From assembly GCA_964344685.1 (NCBI GenBank), contig CAYFOK010000012.1:44647-108646 (forward strand): a DNA stretch of 64,000 bases, in the 5' to 3' direction. Made by a program: the position numbers and the translations under genes. The stretch's first letter is position 1; each line of letters opens with the position of its first letter. The DNA is from Scalindua sp964344685 (GTDB lineage Bacteria; Planctomycetota; Brocadiia; Brocadiales; Scalinduaceae). The notes under the pieces are model-generated. The model did no database searches. It was not told the origin of the DNA and saw only the letters and a list, made by a program, of their open reading frames with translations. Of this stretch, positions 52,817 to 61,153 are shown in pieces.

Positions 52817-53224
52817 ATGAAAGCTGACCAAATTATATTAGTTCAAAAAACGTTTGACAAAGTACGTCCGATTTCTGAAACTGCTGCAGAGCTGTTTTAC
52901 AATCACCTTTTTGAGTTAGATCCATCGCTTAAATCACTTTTTAAGGGAAATATGAAGACTCAAGGTAGAATGCTTATGCAGATGATAGATTATGCGGTTA
53001 CAAGCCTTGATAAACCTGATACACTAATACCCACAATTCAGGATCTGGGCAGACGCCACGTTGGGTATGGTGTGAAGGAGGAATATTACAATACTGTCGG
53101 AGAAGCGCTTCTCTGGACTTTAGAACAGGGCTTAGGTAAAGACTTTACACCAGACGTTAAGGATGCATGGGCTGAAGCATATAAGCTATTGTCAGATACC
53201 ATGAAAAGCGCTTCCAGAAACTGA
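52817..53224 (+). CDS. Single-domain bacterial globin
   Basis: 135 residues from the ATG at 52817, with GGAG in the leader; a TTG 15 bases earlier is not preferred. The fold runs A-helix IILVQKTFDKVRPI, FYNHLFELDPSLKSLF, and the proximal His in the F-helix (LGRRHVGYGV). The distal region QGRMLMQMIDYAV holds a Gln at the likely E7 position, as in Vitreoscilla hemoglobin. It binds heme and gases; roles include NO detoxification and oxygen handling. No reductase domain is fused and none is adjacent. For an anaerobe living on nitrogen oxides, NO defence would be a sensible guess. Confidence 0.92.
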   Translation: MKADQIILVQKTFDKVRPISETAAELFYNHLFELDPSLKSLFKGNMKTQGRMLMQMIDYAVTSLDKPDTLIPTIQDLGRRHVGYGVKEEYYNTVGEALLWTLEQGLGKDFTPDVKDAWAEAYKLLSDTMKSASRN

Positions 53225-53274
53225 TCTGGTTGAGGACAATTGAAGACGGACTGCCGGCTAAAGAATAATAATTG

Positions 53275-53742
53275 TTACTGAAATAGCAGCTTCGTTATTA
53301 CTTTTTCAAGTTTCGCTTCAAGCTCACCTCTTGGATAAGACGACGTTCTGATAATCCTGGACATGTAACGATCACCTTCAAGTCCGTCATTGCCAAGCCC
53401 TATTTTTTCTGCAGTACCACCTTCAAGTTCAACATGAAATGCCAATAGCTGGTCTATACCGTCTACTTTGTAATTAAAGACAACACAAAATTCTGATTCG
53501 TCGACATCAATCGCTTCCCAGCCAATAGATGTGAACTTCGGATCTTTTTCCCATAACGATATAGCTTCCTGCGCACTCATCTTCAAACCACCGGCTTCAT
53601 CATCAACAGCAGTACACATCTTTGCCAAATCTATAGCACTCTCTTCTGCAGAGGCAGATTCTTCCACAACATCTCTTGTACACGCAGAGATACTTAAAAA
53701 CCCGACCATTATCATTATAAAAAAAAGATGCTTTCTTTTCAT
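53275..53742 (-). CDS. Hypothetical lipoprotein
   Basis: 155 residues from the ATG at 53742 (MKRKHLFF). The signal peptide FFIMIMVGFLSISAC ends in a lipobox. A Ser/Glu linker (VEESASAEESA) follows, then a small globular domain of about 110 residues with two Cys. No family recognised. An in-frame ATG 24 bases upstream would put extra charged residues before the signal peptide. AAGAG lies upstream of the chosen ATG. Confidence 0.65.
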   Translation of the reverse strand: MKRKHLFFIMIMVGFLSISACTRDVVEESASAEESAIDLAKMCTAVDDEAGGLKMSAQEAISLWEKDPKFTSIGWEAIDVDESEFCVVFNYKVDGIDQLLAFHVELEGGTAEKIGLGNDGLEGDRYMSRIIRTSSYPRGELEAKLEKVITKLLFQ

Positions 53743-53754
53743 ACTCTTAACTAA

Positions 53755-53850
53755 AAAAAAGTTCACCGCTAATACGCTGAGAACGCAAAGTTTTATAAAT
53801 TATTGACTACTACCTTCTTCCTTTTCTGACCTCTGGCTTCTTGCCTCTTA
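53755..53850. repeat. Phrase-like non-coding sequence
   Basis: Contains CACCGCTAATACGCTGAGAA then CGCAAAG, and CTCTGGCTTCTTGCCTCTTA, similar in style to the other intergenic phrase stretches. Confidence 0.4.
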
Positions 53851-53893
53851 CTACTATTTGTTTCAGCAATCATAATTAGTAAATCTCAAATCT

Positions 53894-54421
53894 TCAATCA
53901 CCAAGCATCCTTCTCAGGCTTTCAGTAAACGTTATATCCTTTATCATATTATCCTTTGACAGCATACTCAGTATATCAACAAGCGGTTTCTTTGTATCAG
54001 GCATAACCAGGTACGGGTTTAATTCATACAGAGGAAATGCTATAAATGGACGCATGTAAATATCAGGATCAGGTATCGTAAGATCACCTTTTTGTATTAC
54101 CATATCTCCGTAAAGCAGTAAATCCAGGTCTATCGTTCTTGGCGCAAATTTATCATATTCCCTGTTGCGGTGCAGCTCTCTCTCTATAGTTCTCAGAACA
54201 CTGGACTTCAATTCCTGAGGAGGTATACAGGTACTTATCTGCCATACACCATTTAAATAGTCATCCTGATCTTCTCTTAAAAACGGAGCGGTTTTGTAAA
54301 ATGATGAAATCCCTGTTATATCTACACGTTTACTTAAACGTTCCAGTGCATCAGTAATATTATGTTCCGGCTCTATATTACTGCCGACACCAATGAACAC
54401 CTCCGCTACGTTATTGCCCAT
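53894..54421 (-). CDS. folK: 2-amino-4-hydroxy-6-hydroxymethyldihydropteridine pyrophosphokinase
   Basis: 175 residues from the ATG at 54421. Motifs are VFIGVGSNIEPEHNI, the active-site RTIDLDLLLYGD and the C-terminal PHP-like IPDPDIYMRPF. The enzyme transfers pyrophosphate from ATP to 6-hydroxymethyldihydropterin in folate synthesis. Its start overlaps the end of folB by 11 bases, a tight operon. It follows folB and the folM-like gene in a single three-gene run. Length and motifs are normal. Confidence 0.95.
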   Translation of the reverse strand: MGNNVAEVFIGVGSNIEPEHNITDALERLSKRVDITGISSFYKTAPFLREDQDDYLNGVWQISTCIPPQELKSSVLRTIERELHRNREYDKFAPRTIDLDLLLYGDMVIQKGDLTIPDPDIYMRPFIAFPLYELNPYLVMPDTKKPLVDILSMLSKDNMIKDITFTESLRRMLGD

Positions 54422-54797
54422 AGCTTTCCCTGGTACGGACGATCTCAACTGCTGCAGAGCGAGTATATCTTAACGCACCCGGTTTATCAACCGTGACATT
54501 AACTTTTTGTACCTTCGTATTTTTAAGACAGACCTTCGCGATCTCATCAGCTAGTTTTTCGATCAATAGAAAAGCCGAATTTTCCACCAGGGAAAGAAGA
54601 GCTCTTTTTACCTCTTTATAATCAACCGAATCGTCCAGGTGATCTGTCTCCCCTGCCTTCCTGGTATCGGTAAACATGGTAACATTGATAACAACGTCCT
54701 GCTTCTCAGCCCTTTCTTCCTGATTAACACCGATTATACAGCGTAATGACAAGTCACGGATGTGGATCTTATCATTGTTTATGGGAACTTCATTCAT
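54411..54797 (-). CDS. folB: Dihydroneopterin aldolase
   Basis: 128 residues from the ATG at 54797. Family pieces are IHIRDLSLRCIIGVNQEER, the loop DDSVDYKEVKRAL with catalytic residues, LIEKLADEIA and the C-terminal VNVTVDKPGALRYT, seen as short blocks. It cuts 7,8-dihydroneopterin to 6-hydroxymethyldihydropterin for folK. The start overlaps the end of the SDR gene by 8 bases, with AAAGGAG upstream within that gene. It is in one operon with the SDR gene and folK. Confidence 0.95.
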   Translation of the reverse strand: MNEVPINNDKIHIRDLSLRCIIGVNQEERAEKQDVVINVTMFTDTRKAGETDHLDDSVDYKEVKRALLSLVENSAFLLIEKLADEIAKVCLKNTKVQKVNVTVDKPGALRYTRSAAVEIVRTRESYGQ

Positions 54798-55527
54798 ATG
54801 GTTCTCCTTTGAGATTCTCTCCACCGTCTATAAACAGAACTTCTCCGGTAATAAACGTATTTGATAAAAGGAAAAGTACGGCATCAGTTATGTCAGAAAG
54901 TTTGCCGGAGCGATTTAACAGGTTTCTGCGGCTTAGTTCTCTGATATATGTTTCGTCTTTCCCCTCCGGAGGCAATATTATGCCGGGAGCGATGCCGTTT
55001 ACACGAATTTGCGGTGCCAGCTCAACAGCCATCATTTCAGTTATTTGATGAAGCATACTCTTACTCAGCTGATAGGCGGCATGGTTCATATCGTATCGTT
55101 TTATGCAGCTGTCTAATATATTAATAATTGATCCCTCTCTATTCTGTTTCACTATGTGCTGTGAAAGCCTGAAAGGTGCTATTGAGTTTATCGCTAATGT
55201 ATTGTTCAACTCCCGGAATGAAAGTGTTGCAAGCTTTGAAGGAGAGAATACGGATGCGTTATTAATAAGTATGTCAACCGGGCCAATCGTGTTCTCTATT
55301 TTTTCAAACAAGCTGTCTACATTATCAATATTGGAAAAATCTGACTGAAATTTCCAGGCCTCTATACCAGGTGTTTTAATGTCTGCTAAAGCGCCGTTCA
55401 CATACTTATCAGCGGATGAGCAGTAGTGCATGATAACATTTACATGGTTCTGTGCCAATACACCGGCTATTGCTTTGCCAATGCGTTTTGCAGCGCCGGT
55501 AACCAGGGCCGTTTTCCCCTTTAACAA
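54790..55527 (-). CDS. FolM/PTR1-like short-chain dehydrogenase (pteridine reductase)
   Basis: 245 residues. The NADPH motif is TGAAKRIGKAIA, matching the TGxxxRxG form of pteridine reductases instead of TGxxxGxG. NNAS follows, and the catalytic pair is YQLSK; the substrate loop includes GIILPPEG. FolM reduces dihydromonapterin or dihydrofolate. The gene is the first of a folM-folB-folK operon, which strongly supports a pterin role over a generic SDR. No folA-type dihydrofolate reductase is in the window, so it may fill that need. Confidence in the pterin specificity is moderate. Confidence 0.85.
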   Translation of the reverse strand: MLKGKTALVTGAAKRIGKAIAGVLAQNHVNVIMHYCSSADKYVNGALADIKTPGIEAWKFQSDFSNIDNVDSLFEKIENTIGPVDILINNASVFSPSKLATLSFRELNNTLAINSIAPFRLSQHIVKQNREGSIINILDSCIKRYDMNHAAYQLSKSMLHQITEMMAVELAPQIRVNGIAPGIILPPEGKDETYIRELSRRNLLNRSGKLSDITDAVLFLLSNTFITGEVLFIDGGENLKGEPYE

Positions 55528-55676
55528 GTCGTTATTTACACTCAGTTGATGACCTCCGCTTTTGCAATTCTATAGTTAATACTGCAAAATTAAATTTCGA
55601 GGCATTATACCATTTGAAGATTAAGTGAAGCAAGTTAGAACAGGCAGGATTGTTATTGAGGTAACGGCCAAAAGTG

Positions 55677-56291
55677 TCAGTGCTTTGCCTTCCGGCCTCT
55701 TCGTTTTGAACGGGTTGTACCGTTAATTAAACTATCTTCTTCTTCATGTGTAAGAAAACGCCACTGGGATGAGGGTATATCGAGCTTAACAGGGCCTATC
55801 TGTATCCGCTTCAAGTCAAGCACCTTCAAAGGAGTGTGAAATTGCGGGTCTTGAAGTGCACCAAAAACACGTCTGATATGGCGGTTCTTCCCTTCTGACA
55901 ACTCTACCCTCAATCTGGTTTTGGGACCTGCATATCCTGAGGGCTCCACTCCTTTAAACTTTAATATACCTATCCGGGTCTTAACGCCCTGCAGTGTCTG
56001 CTGAAGCTGCTCATCAGTTATTCGTCCACGGATCCATACCTCATAAAACTTTGAGTACTTACCGGATTGCGTAAGGAGGTCACTCAACCTGCCTTCACGG
56101 GTAAGAAGCAGCAAACCTCTAGAGTCCTTATCCAGACGTCCTACAGGCATCCACCTGTCTTCAAGCACAAACCTGGGCAGTATATCATAAACAGTTTTGC
56201 GGCTCTTTTCATCAGATAGAGTAACAATGGCTCCTTTCGGCTTGTGAAACATTATGAGCCTGCGGGGTTTTGACGTGGAACGTAAATTCAT
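55677..56291 (-). CDS. 23S rRNA pseudouridine synthase, RsuA/RluE family
   Basis: 204 residues. It lacks the N-terminal S4 domain, as RluE does. The start is MFHKPKGAIVTLSD (residue 14 on), the catalytic motif GRLDKDSRGLLLLT carries the Asp nucleophile, and the end of the domain is EGKNRHIRRVFGAL. The C-terminal tail is basic (RSKRRGRKAKH). RluE modifies U2457 in 23S rRNA; the exact site here is inferred only from the domain arrangement. It follows the heme-oxygenase-like gene by 6 bases on the same strand. Confidence 0.9.
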   Translation of the reverse strand: MNLRSTSKPRRLIMFHKPKGAIVTLSDEKSRKTVYDILPRFVLEDRWMPVGRLDKDSRGLLLLTREGRLSDLLTQSGKYSKFYEVWIRGRITDEQLQQTLQGVKTRIGILKFKGVEPSGYAGPKTRLRVELSEGKNRHIRRVFGALQDPQFHTPLKVLDLKRIQIGPVKLDIPSSQWRFLTHEEEDSLINGTTRSKRRGRKAKH

Positions 56292-56297
56292 AATAAT

Positions 56298-57005
56298 TTA
56301 ATCAAAATCAAATTTGTTCTCTAACGCCCTGTCATACATCTCCTCTATCATATCAAAGAATAGATCGTAGCATTTCTGCATAACATATCTTGCTGTTTCC
56401 GCTTCTTCGGCCGACAACGTCTGACTCTCAAACTTCTCAGGGTCACAGCCATGCAGATGACCTGGCTCATACCCAAGATGAACATTACCGAAGTAATTGC
56501 TCTCGATTGCACCTGTTGTACAGTTATGTGAAACAAGAAAGAATGTATTGCCTAGTTCCTCTATGACACGGATAAGACAATACCGCACCAATGGGTTTGA
56601 AGCCATCTGCGTAAGATTCGCTATTCCGTAGGCAACCAGTCTACTCTGCTTTATATTATCGTTCCACAGAAATTCCAGGCAGTCTGCAAATGTAAAATCC
56701 TTGAGTTTGTCCTGTAAATTCCGCATATCCTTATTAATTAAAGAATTATGCTCTGCATCTGTTGCGGCGTGGCTGTTTATCTGCTCCTCGAATTCATTGG
56801 CAGGATTTTCATATGGAAGTATATAGTTGTTAATATCAGAAAATGAATTGGCAAAGTATGTAAAATATGGCAGCCAGTTCAACCTCTTTGAGGCGGAAAT
56901 ACTCTCGTCTTCCATATACTTAATAAGCCTGCTTTGTTTAAAATCTTCCTTCATCTGAAAAACAGGATATACAACGTCTTTAACAAGTACTTTATCATTT
57001 TCCAT
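56298..57005 (-). CDS. Heme-oxygenase-like (PqqC/TenA-fold) hypothetical protein
   Basis: 235 residues, almost all helical. A motif HAATDAEHNSLI (residues about 79-90) supplies a HxxxxDxEH-type set, followed by NKDMRNL, IEELGNTFF (about 148-155) and HLHGCDPE near residue 185. These positions resemble the metal-binding histidines and acids of the heme-oxygenase-like diiron proteins (PqqC, TenA, UndA-like). Function unknown; the fold call is by pattern. A perfect AAGGAGGT precedes the ATG. It lies 40 bases after the molybdopterin oxidoreductase gene and directly before the pseudouridine synthase gene. Confidence 0.65.
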   Translation of the reverse strand: MENDKVLVKDVVYPVFQMKEDFKQSRLIKYMEDESISASKRLNWLPYFTYFANSFSDINNYILPYENPANEFEEQINSHAATDAEHNSLINKDMRNLQDKLKDFTFADCLEFLWNDNIKQSRLVAYGIANLTQMASNPLVRYCLIRVIEELGNTFFLVSHNCTTGAIESNYFGNVHLGYEPGHLHGCDPEKFESQTLSAEEAETARYVMQKCYDLFFDMIEEMYDRALENKFDFD

Positions 57006-57045
57006 TTTATTTACCTCCTTATATTATTATATCATATAAGGTTCT

Positions 57046-59115
57046 TTATCTATCATTTACCTTTTCTATCTGCACTAAATTAGTATTGTAAGTAGATCCC
57101 CCACCCATGTCGGCCAGTCTATCAGGCGTTGTCTGGTTACTGTTGCATCCTCCCGGGCTAAGGTTGTTCCACCAGATTCCTTTATTTACAGCTACACCCT
57201 CTTTAAGGTAATCTCCTACAGATGCCATGAGGGTACACTCGCCTCGATCGTTAAACACCCTGACCATGTCACCTGTCTTTACCCCGCGCCTCTCAGCGTC
57301 CAGTGAGTTTAATTCCAGGACAGGTTTACCCTCTTCACTCCCCGAATTACGGATATTTGCAAAATTTGAGTTCAGAAATGATTTTGCTGATGGAGTAAGG
57401 AGATAAACCGGATATTTCTCATACAGGGCCGGTGAGGTTAAAGGGCCTTCTTCAATGGGTATATGAGCCGGCAGAGGATCATAACCATCGCGTTTCATTT
57501 TATCCGAATAAAACTCTATCTTTCCGGAAGGAGTATAAAATTTAAGATCTGTATACGGCATATGAAATTCACCCGGCATATTCAGGCGGATCACACCATC
57601 GTTTCGTAAACGTTCCAGCGTTATCCCCCGTAAATAACTGCTGTCAATCTCTAATGCACTCTTGATAATATCAATGGCTGTGTCGTCAAAACAACTGTCC
57701 TGAAAACCCATTGATTTTGCCAATGTATTAAATGTATCAATATTCGGCCTGCTTTCTCCCAGCGGCTTTATTACCGGTTCATTCAACTGGAGCGACAGAT
57801 GGAAGTAAGAGTAGTGAAGGTCAGTATGTTCGAACTCAGTAGTAGCCGGCAATACAATATCTGCATAACGTGCGGTATCTGTCAGCAGCTGCTCATGTAC
57901 CACAGTAAACAGATCTTCCCTCTGCAGACCTGCAATAACTTTGCGCTGATTAAAGAGTACGGCCGCAGGATTAGAGTTGTAAACAAACAGTCCGTAAATA
58001 CCCGTATCTGCATTTAAGAGTGTCTCTCCCAATCGATTCATATTAATTGACCTTGGAGTACCTGGGCAGAGATCAATACCTTCAAGTACATCCCACTGAA
58101 TCGGAAATGCTTCACTGGTAGGATAAAACATTCCTCCGCCTGGATATTTCCACGCCCCGACCAGACCGGGAAGGCAGGATATTGTACGTATCATCATGCC
58201 GCCGTTTGTATGATGCTGCATACCTGATCCCGCATAAATGAACGATGGTTTACTGTTCGCATAGGCAGCAGCAAATTTTCTTATTGTCTCTTCATCTACA
58301 CCGGTAATCTCTGCCACCTTCTCCGGTGAGTACTCCTGTACACGTTCTGACAATGCGTCAAACCCCTCTGTATGGTTTTCAACAAAATCACTGTCATACA
58401 GAGATTCATTAATAATTATGTTCATCACGCCCAATGCAAGTGCCGCATCGCTTCCCGGAGCAGGCTGAATATAGAGGTCTGCCATCTCAACAGACTTGAT
58501 TTTATCCGGGTTAATGACTACGTATAAAGCGCCTCTCTTTTTTGCTTCCTTTATCAATGGTATCTGGTGGATGTTAGTATAATATGGATTTGTACCCCAG
58601 GAAATTACCAGTTTTGATTCCGGTATGGCTAACGGATCAGCGCCTAAGGATGCGCCCAGCGTATATTTATAACCAATTCTTCCACCCTTGGAACATATTG
58701 TTCTGTCAAGGCCTGAAGCTCCCATGTGATTAAAGAAACGTTTGCCTGCAACATTACCGTTAACAAGTCCAAGTGTACCCGACCCACTGAATGGCAGTAT
58801 GGACTCTGCACCGTGCCTGCTAATGATATCCTTAAACCGGGATGCGACTGTCTCAGCTGCCTCATCCCACGATATTTTCTCGAACTTACCGGCCCCCCTC
58901 TCACCAACTCTTTTAAGGGGATAAAGAACTCTGTCAGGGCTATAGACCCGTTCCGGATAGTTCATTACCTTATTACAGAGAAAACCCCTGGTTACAAAAT
59001 GGTCCGGATCCCCCTTAACCTTAACCAGTTTGCCATCTTCTACGCGTGAAATTATTCCGCAGGTATCGGGGCAATCGTGCGGACAGACACTTCTCAGTTC
59101 TTTACTCATCGGCAT
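57046..59115 (-). CDS. Molybdopterin-dependent oxidoreductase (DMSO reductase superfamily)
   Basis: 689 residues. The N-terminal iron-sulfur motif is CPHDCPDTC...GFLC. The molybdopterin domains contain WGTNPYYT and VYNSNPAAVLFN; TDTARYADIVLPATTEFEH and the C-terminal dinucleotide-binding GGCNSNQTTPDRLADMGGG are family-typical. No Tat signal is visible, so it is likely cytoplasmic. The region TICSKGG offers a Cys/Ser near the Mo site, but which residue is the ligand cannot be told. Substrate unknown; formate, thiosulfate or N-oxide-type enzymes share this layout. There is no in-frame TGA, hence no selenocysteine. It is the first of a leftward run. Confidence 0.88.
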   Translation of the reverse strand: MPMSKELRSVCPHDCPDTCGIISRVEDGKLVKVKGDPDHFVTRGFLCNKVMNYPERVYSPDRVLYPLKRVGERGAGKFEKISWDEAAETVASRFKDIISRHGAESILPFSGSGTLGLVNGNVAGKRFFNHMGASGLDRTICSKGGRIGYKYTLGASLGADPLAIPESKLVISWGTNPYYTNIHQIPLIKEAKKRGALYVVINPDKIKSVEMADLYIQPAPGSDAALALGVMNIIINESLYDSDFVENHTEGFDALSERVQEYSPEKVAEITGVDEETIRKFAAAYANSKPSFIYAGSGMQHHTNGGMMIRTISCLPGLVGAWKYPGGGMFYPTSEAFPIQWDVLEGIDLCPGTPRSINMNRLGETLLNADTGIYGLFVYNSNPAAVLFNQRKVIAGLQREDLFTVVHEQLLTDTARYADIVLPATTEFEHTDLHYSYFHLSLQLNEPVIKPLGESRPNIDTFNTLAKSMGFQDSCFDDTAIDIIKSALEIDSSYLRGITLERLRNDGVIRLNMPGEFHMPYTDLKFYTPSGKIEFYSDKMKRDGYDPLPAHIPIEEGPLTSPALYEKYPVYLLTPSAKSFLNSNFANIRNSGSEEGKPVLELNSLDAERRGVKTGDMVRVFNDRGECTLMASVGDYLKEGVAVNKGIWWNNLSPGGCNSNQTTPDRLADMGGGSTYNTNLVQIEKVNDR

Positions 59116-59266
59116 TTTACAATATTTTAATGTTCTATCTTCGACAAATACGAATGGTTAATCATAACAACTCATTCACAACAAGTAAATAGAGCATGTT
59201 CAGTTTTTACCCTAACCCTGAATATTATTTTGTTGAAAATTGAGCTTTTTTTATGATAATCAATCA

Positions 59267-60118
59267 ATGGTTACAGTTCAATACGACAAACTAATTCTTA
59301 CTGCAATTCTTGCTGCAAAGCGTGCAGGAGAAGCGATTTTGGATGTATACGACTCAGATTTTGCGGTTGAGCAGAAGGATGACAAATCGCCACTGACTCT
59401 GGCAGACAGAAGATCTCACGAGATCATTACGGATGTTCTGGAAAAGACCGTAACCGTTAATGACTCCACGGTACCTGTTCTAAGTGAAGAGGGAAAAGAG
59501 ATCCCCTATGATAAAAGAGAAAAGTGGGAATATTTCTGGCTGGTTGACCCTCTCGACGGAACAAAGGAATTTGTTAAAAGAAACGGTGAGTTCACCGTAA
59601 ACATTGCACTCATACACAAACACAAACCGGTTCTCGGGATTATATACATACCAGTGAAGGATGTATTCTACTTTGCTGCAATAAACCTCGGTACATACAA
59701 GCTGGAAAATAGCGAAATATTATCAGATGATATATCAATAAAAGAGCTTATAGATAAATCTCAAAAACTCCCTCTTATCAGTAACAACAGTACTACAATT
59801 ACCGTTATTGGCAGTCGATCACACAAATCAGAGGAATTTTCAGAATTTGTGGAACGGTTAAATGAGAAGCATGAAAATGTTGAGTTTATCTCGTCCGGCA
59901 GTTCATTGAAGCTCTGCCTTGTTGCTGAGGGCAAAGCCGATGTCTATCCTCGATTTGGCCCCACAATGGAATGGGACACAGCTGCCGGGCAGGCAATTGT
60001 AGAACTGGCAAATGGTACGGTAATGAACATACAAACCAATGAGTCTCTAAGCTATAATAAAAACAGTCTGTTGAATCCTTTTTTTATAGCATGCGGGCAG
60101 GGTTTCAGTCTAGGTTAA
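59267..60118 (+). CDS. cysQ: 3'(2'),5'-bisphosphate nucleotidase CysQ
   Basis: 283 residues from the ATG at 59267. The metal motif is WLVDPLDGTKEF, then FTVNIALI, and the later motif PRFGPTMEWDTAAGQAIV, as in inositol-monophosphatase-family nucleotidases. The protein hydrolyses PAP (adenosine 3',5'-bisphosphate) formed in sulfate assimilation or sulfation. A TTG 27 bases upstream is in frame but has no ribosome binding site. It ends three bases before the M48 gene begins, in one transcript with it and the K+ channel gene. Confidence 0.93.
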   Translation: MVTVQYDKLILTAILAAKRAGEAILDVYDSDFAVEQKDDKSPLTLADRRSHEIITDVLEKTVTVNDSTVPVLSEEGKEIPYDKREKWEYFWLVDPLDGTKEFVKRNGEFTVNIALIHKHKPVLGIIYIPVKDVFYFAAINLGTYKLENSEILSDDISIKELIDKSQKLPLISNNSTTITVIGSRSHKSEEFSEFVERLNEKHENVEFISSGSSLKLCLVAEGKADVYPRFGPTMEWDTAAGQAIVELANGTVMNIQTNESLSYNKNSLLNPFFIACGQGFSLG

Positions 60119-60120
60119 TC

Positions 60121-61137
60121 ATGAAAAAACAACAGTATAAAACTAAAATAACCAGAATTTTACTATCTGTAATTTTAGCAGCTTTTTTATTGATAAATGG
60201 CTGTGCGACGACTGACACCGGCCCACCGCTTTCCGAGATTGAATTAAAGAAGCTGGAGGATGAGATTGAAGCCATGGCTACAGAAATTTATATCAATGAT
60301 CTGGTCAGTGTATGGAAGGTGGGACTTAAAGTCCTGAGTATTATGCCGGAAGGGACATTTAAAAAACATGCTGTGATAGGTGCTCTCGTCCAGGATAACA
60401 CAGAAAAACTCGCCAAATATTATAATCTGCCGACAGAGGATGGATGTGTTGTCGTTGGTGTAATAGAGAATTATATAGCTGACCTGGCAGGAATTAAAGC
60501 GGGTGATATGATAAAAAAGATAGATGGTAAAGAGATCAAGGAGAGCGATCATGTTACTTTTCAGGCTGACACTATTTCAACCGTAGTAGTCGAGAGGAAT
60601 AATCAGAGACTCTCCTTTGACGTAGAACCTGAAGAGAAACCATACGTACGTATTCGTCTAAAGGAAACGGGGAAGATTAACGCATACGCAAAATTCAGCG
60701 GAATAGAATTTACTACGGGAATGGTCCATTTTGTAGAAGATGAGGATGAACTTGCCGTAATAATGGGTCACGAGCTTGCACATCTTACCGCCAAACATCT
60801 ACCCAAGAACATCACCATAGCAACATTATGCGGAACACTGGGCGGCCTTACTGGACCTTTCGCACCTCTCACAACCCAGGCATTGTACGCACCATACAGC
60901 AGGAAAAACGAACGGGAAGCAGATTACCTGGGCCTTATCTACGCACATAATGCAGGTTATGATGTACAAAAAGGAGCTGCTCTCTGGAAACGCTTTGCCC
61001 TGGAAATTCCAAAAAGCCGGTCAAAAAGTTTTCTTCGTACTCATCCGGCAAGCCCGGAAAGAATTCTGAGAGTTAAGAAGGTGGGAGAGATGATAAAATC
61101 CGGAAAAAATCCGCTTGTGGATTTAATACTCAACTAA
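60121..61137 (+). CDS. M48 family metallopeptidase with PDZ domain, lipoprotein
   Basis: About 338 residues from the ATG at 60121. The signal peptide FLLINGC gives a lipobox with Cys at about residue 25. A PDZ-like segment (VVGVIENYIADLAGIKAGDMIKKIDGK, cut here to its core GIKAGDMI) lies at about 110-170. The peptidase part has HELAH (GHELAHLTAKH) and the third-ligand motif NEREADYLGL, and ends with HPASPERI. This is the HtpX/BepA-like type that acts on outer-membrane or periplasmic proteins. It follows cysQ and precedes a K+ channel gene. Confidence 0.93.
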   Translation: MKKQQYKTKITRILLSVILAAFLLINGCATTDTGPPLSEIELKKLEDEIEAMATEIYINDLVSVWKVGLKVLSIMPEGTFKKHAVIGALVQDNTEKLAKYYNLPTEDGCVVVGVIENYIADLAGIKAGDMIKKIDGKEIKESDHVTFQADTISTVVVERNNQRLSFDVEPEEKPYVRIRLKETGKINAYAKFSGIEFTTGMVHFVEDEDELAVIMGHELAHLTAKHLPKNITIATLCGTLGGLTGPFAPLTTQALYAPYSRKNEREADYLGLIYAHNAGYDVQKGAALWKRFALEIPKSRSKSFLRTHPASPERILRVKKVGEMIKSGKNPLVDLILN

Positions 61138-61153
61138 TTGACAAAACAATATT

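Noticed and set aside
57046..59115. Selenocysteine in the molybdopterin enzyme
   Set aside because: No in-frame TGA is present, and Cys or Ser residues fill the likely Mo-ligand region.
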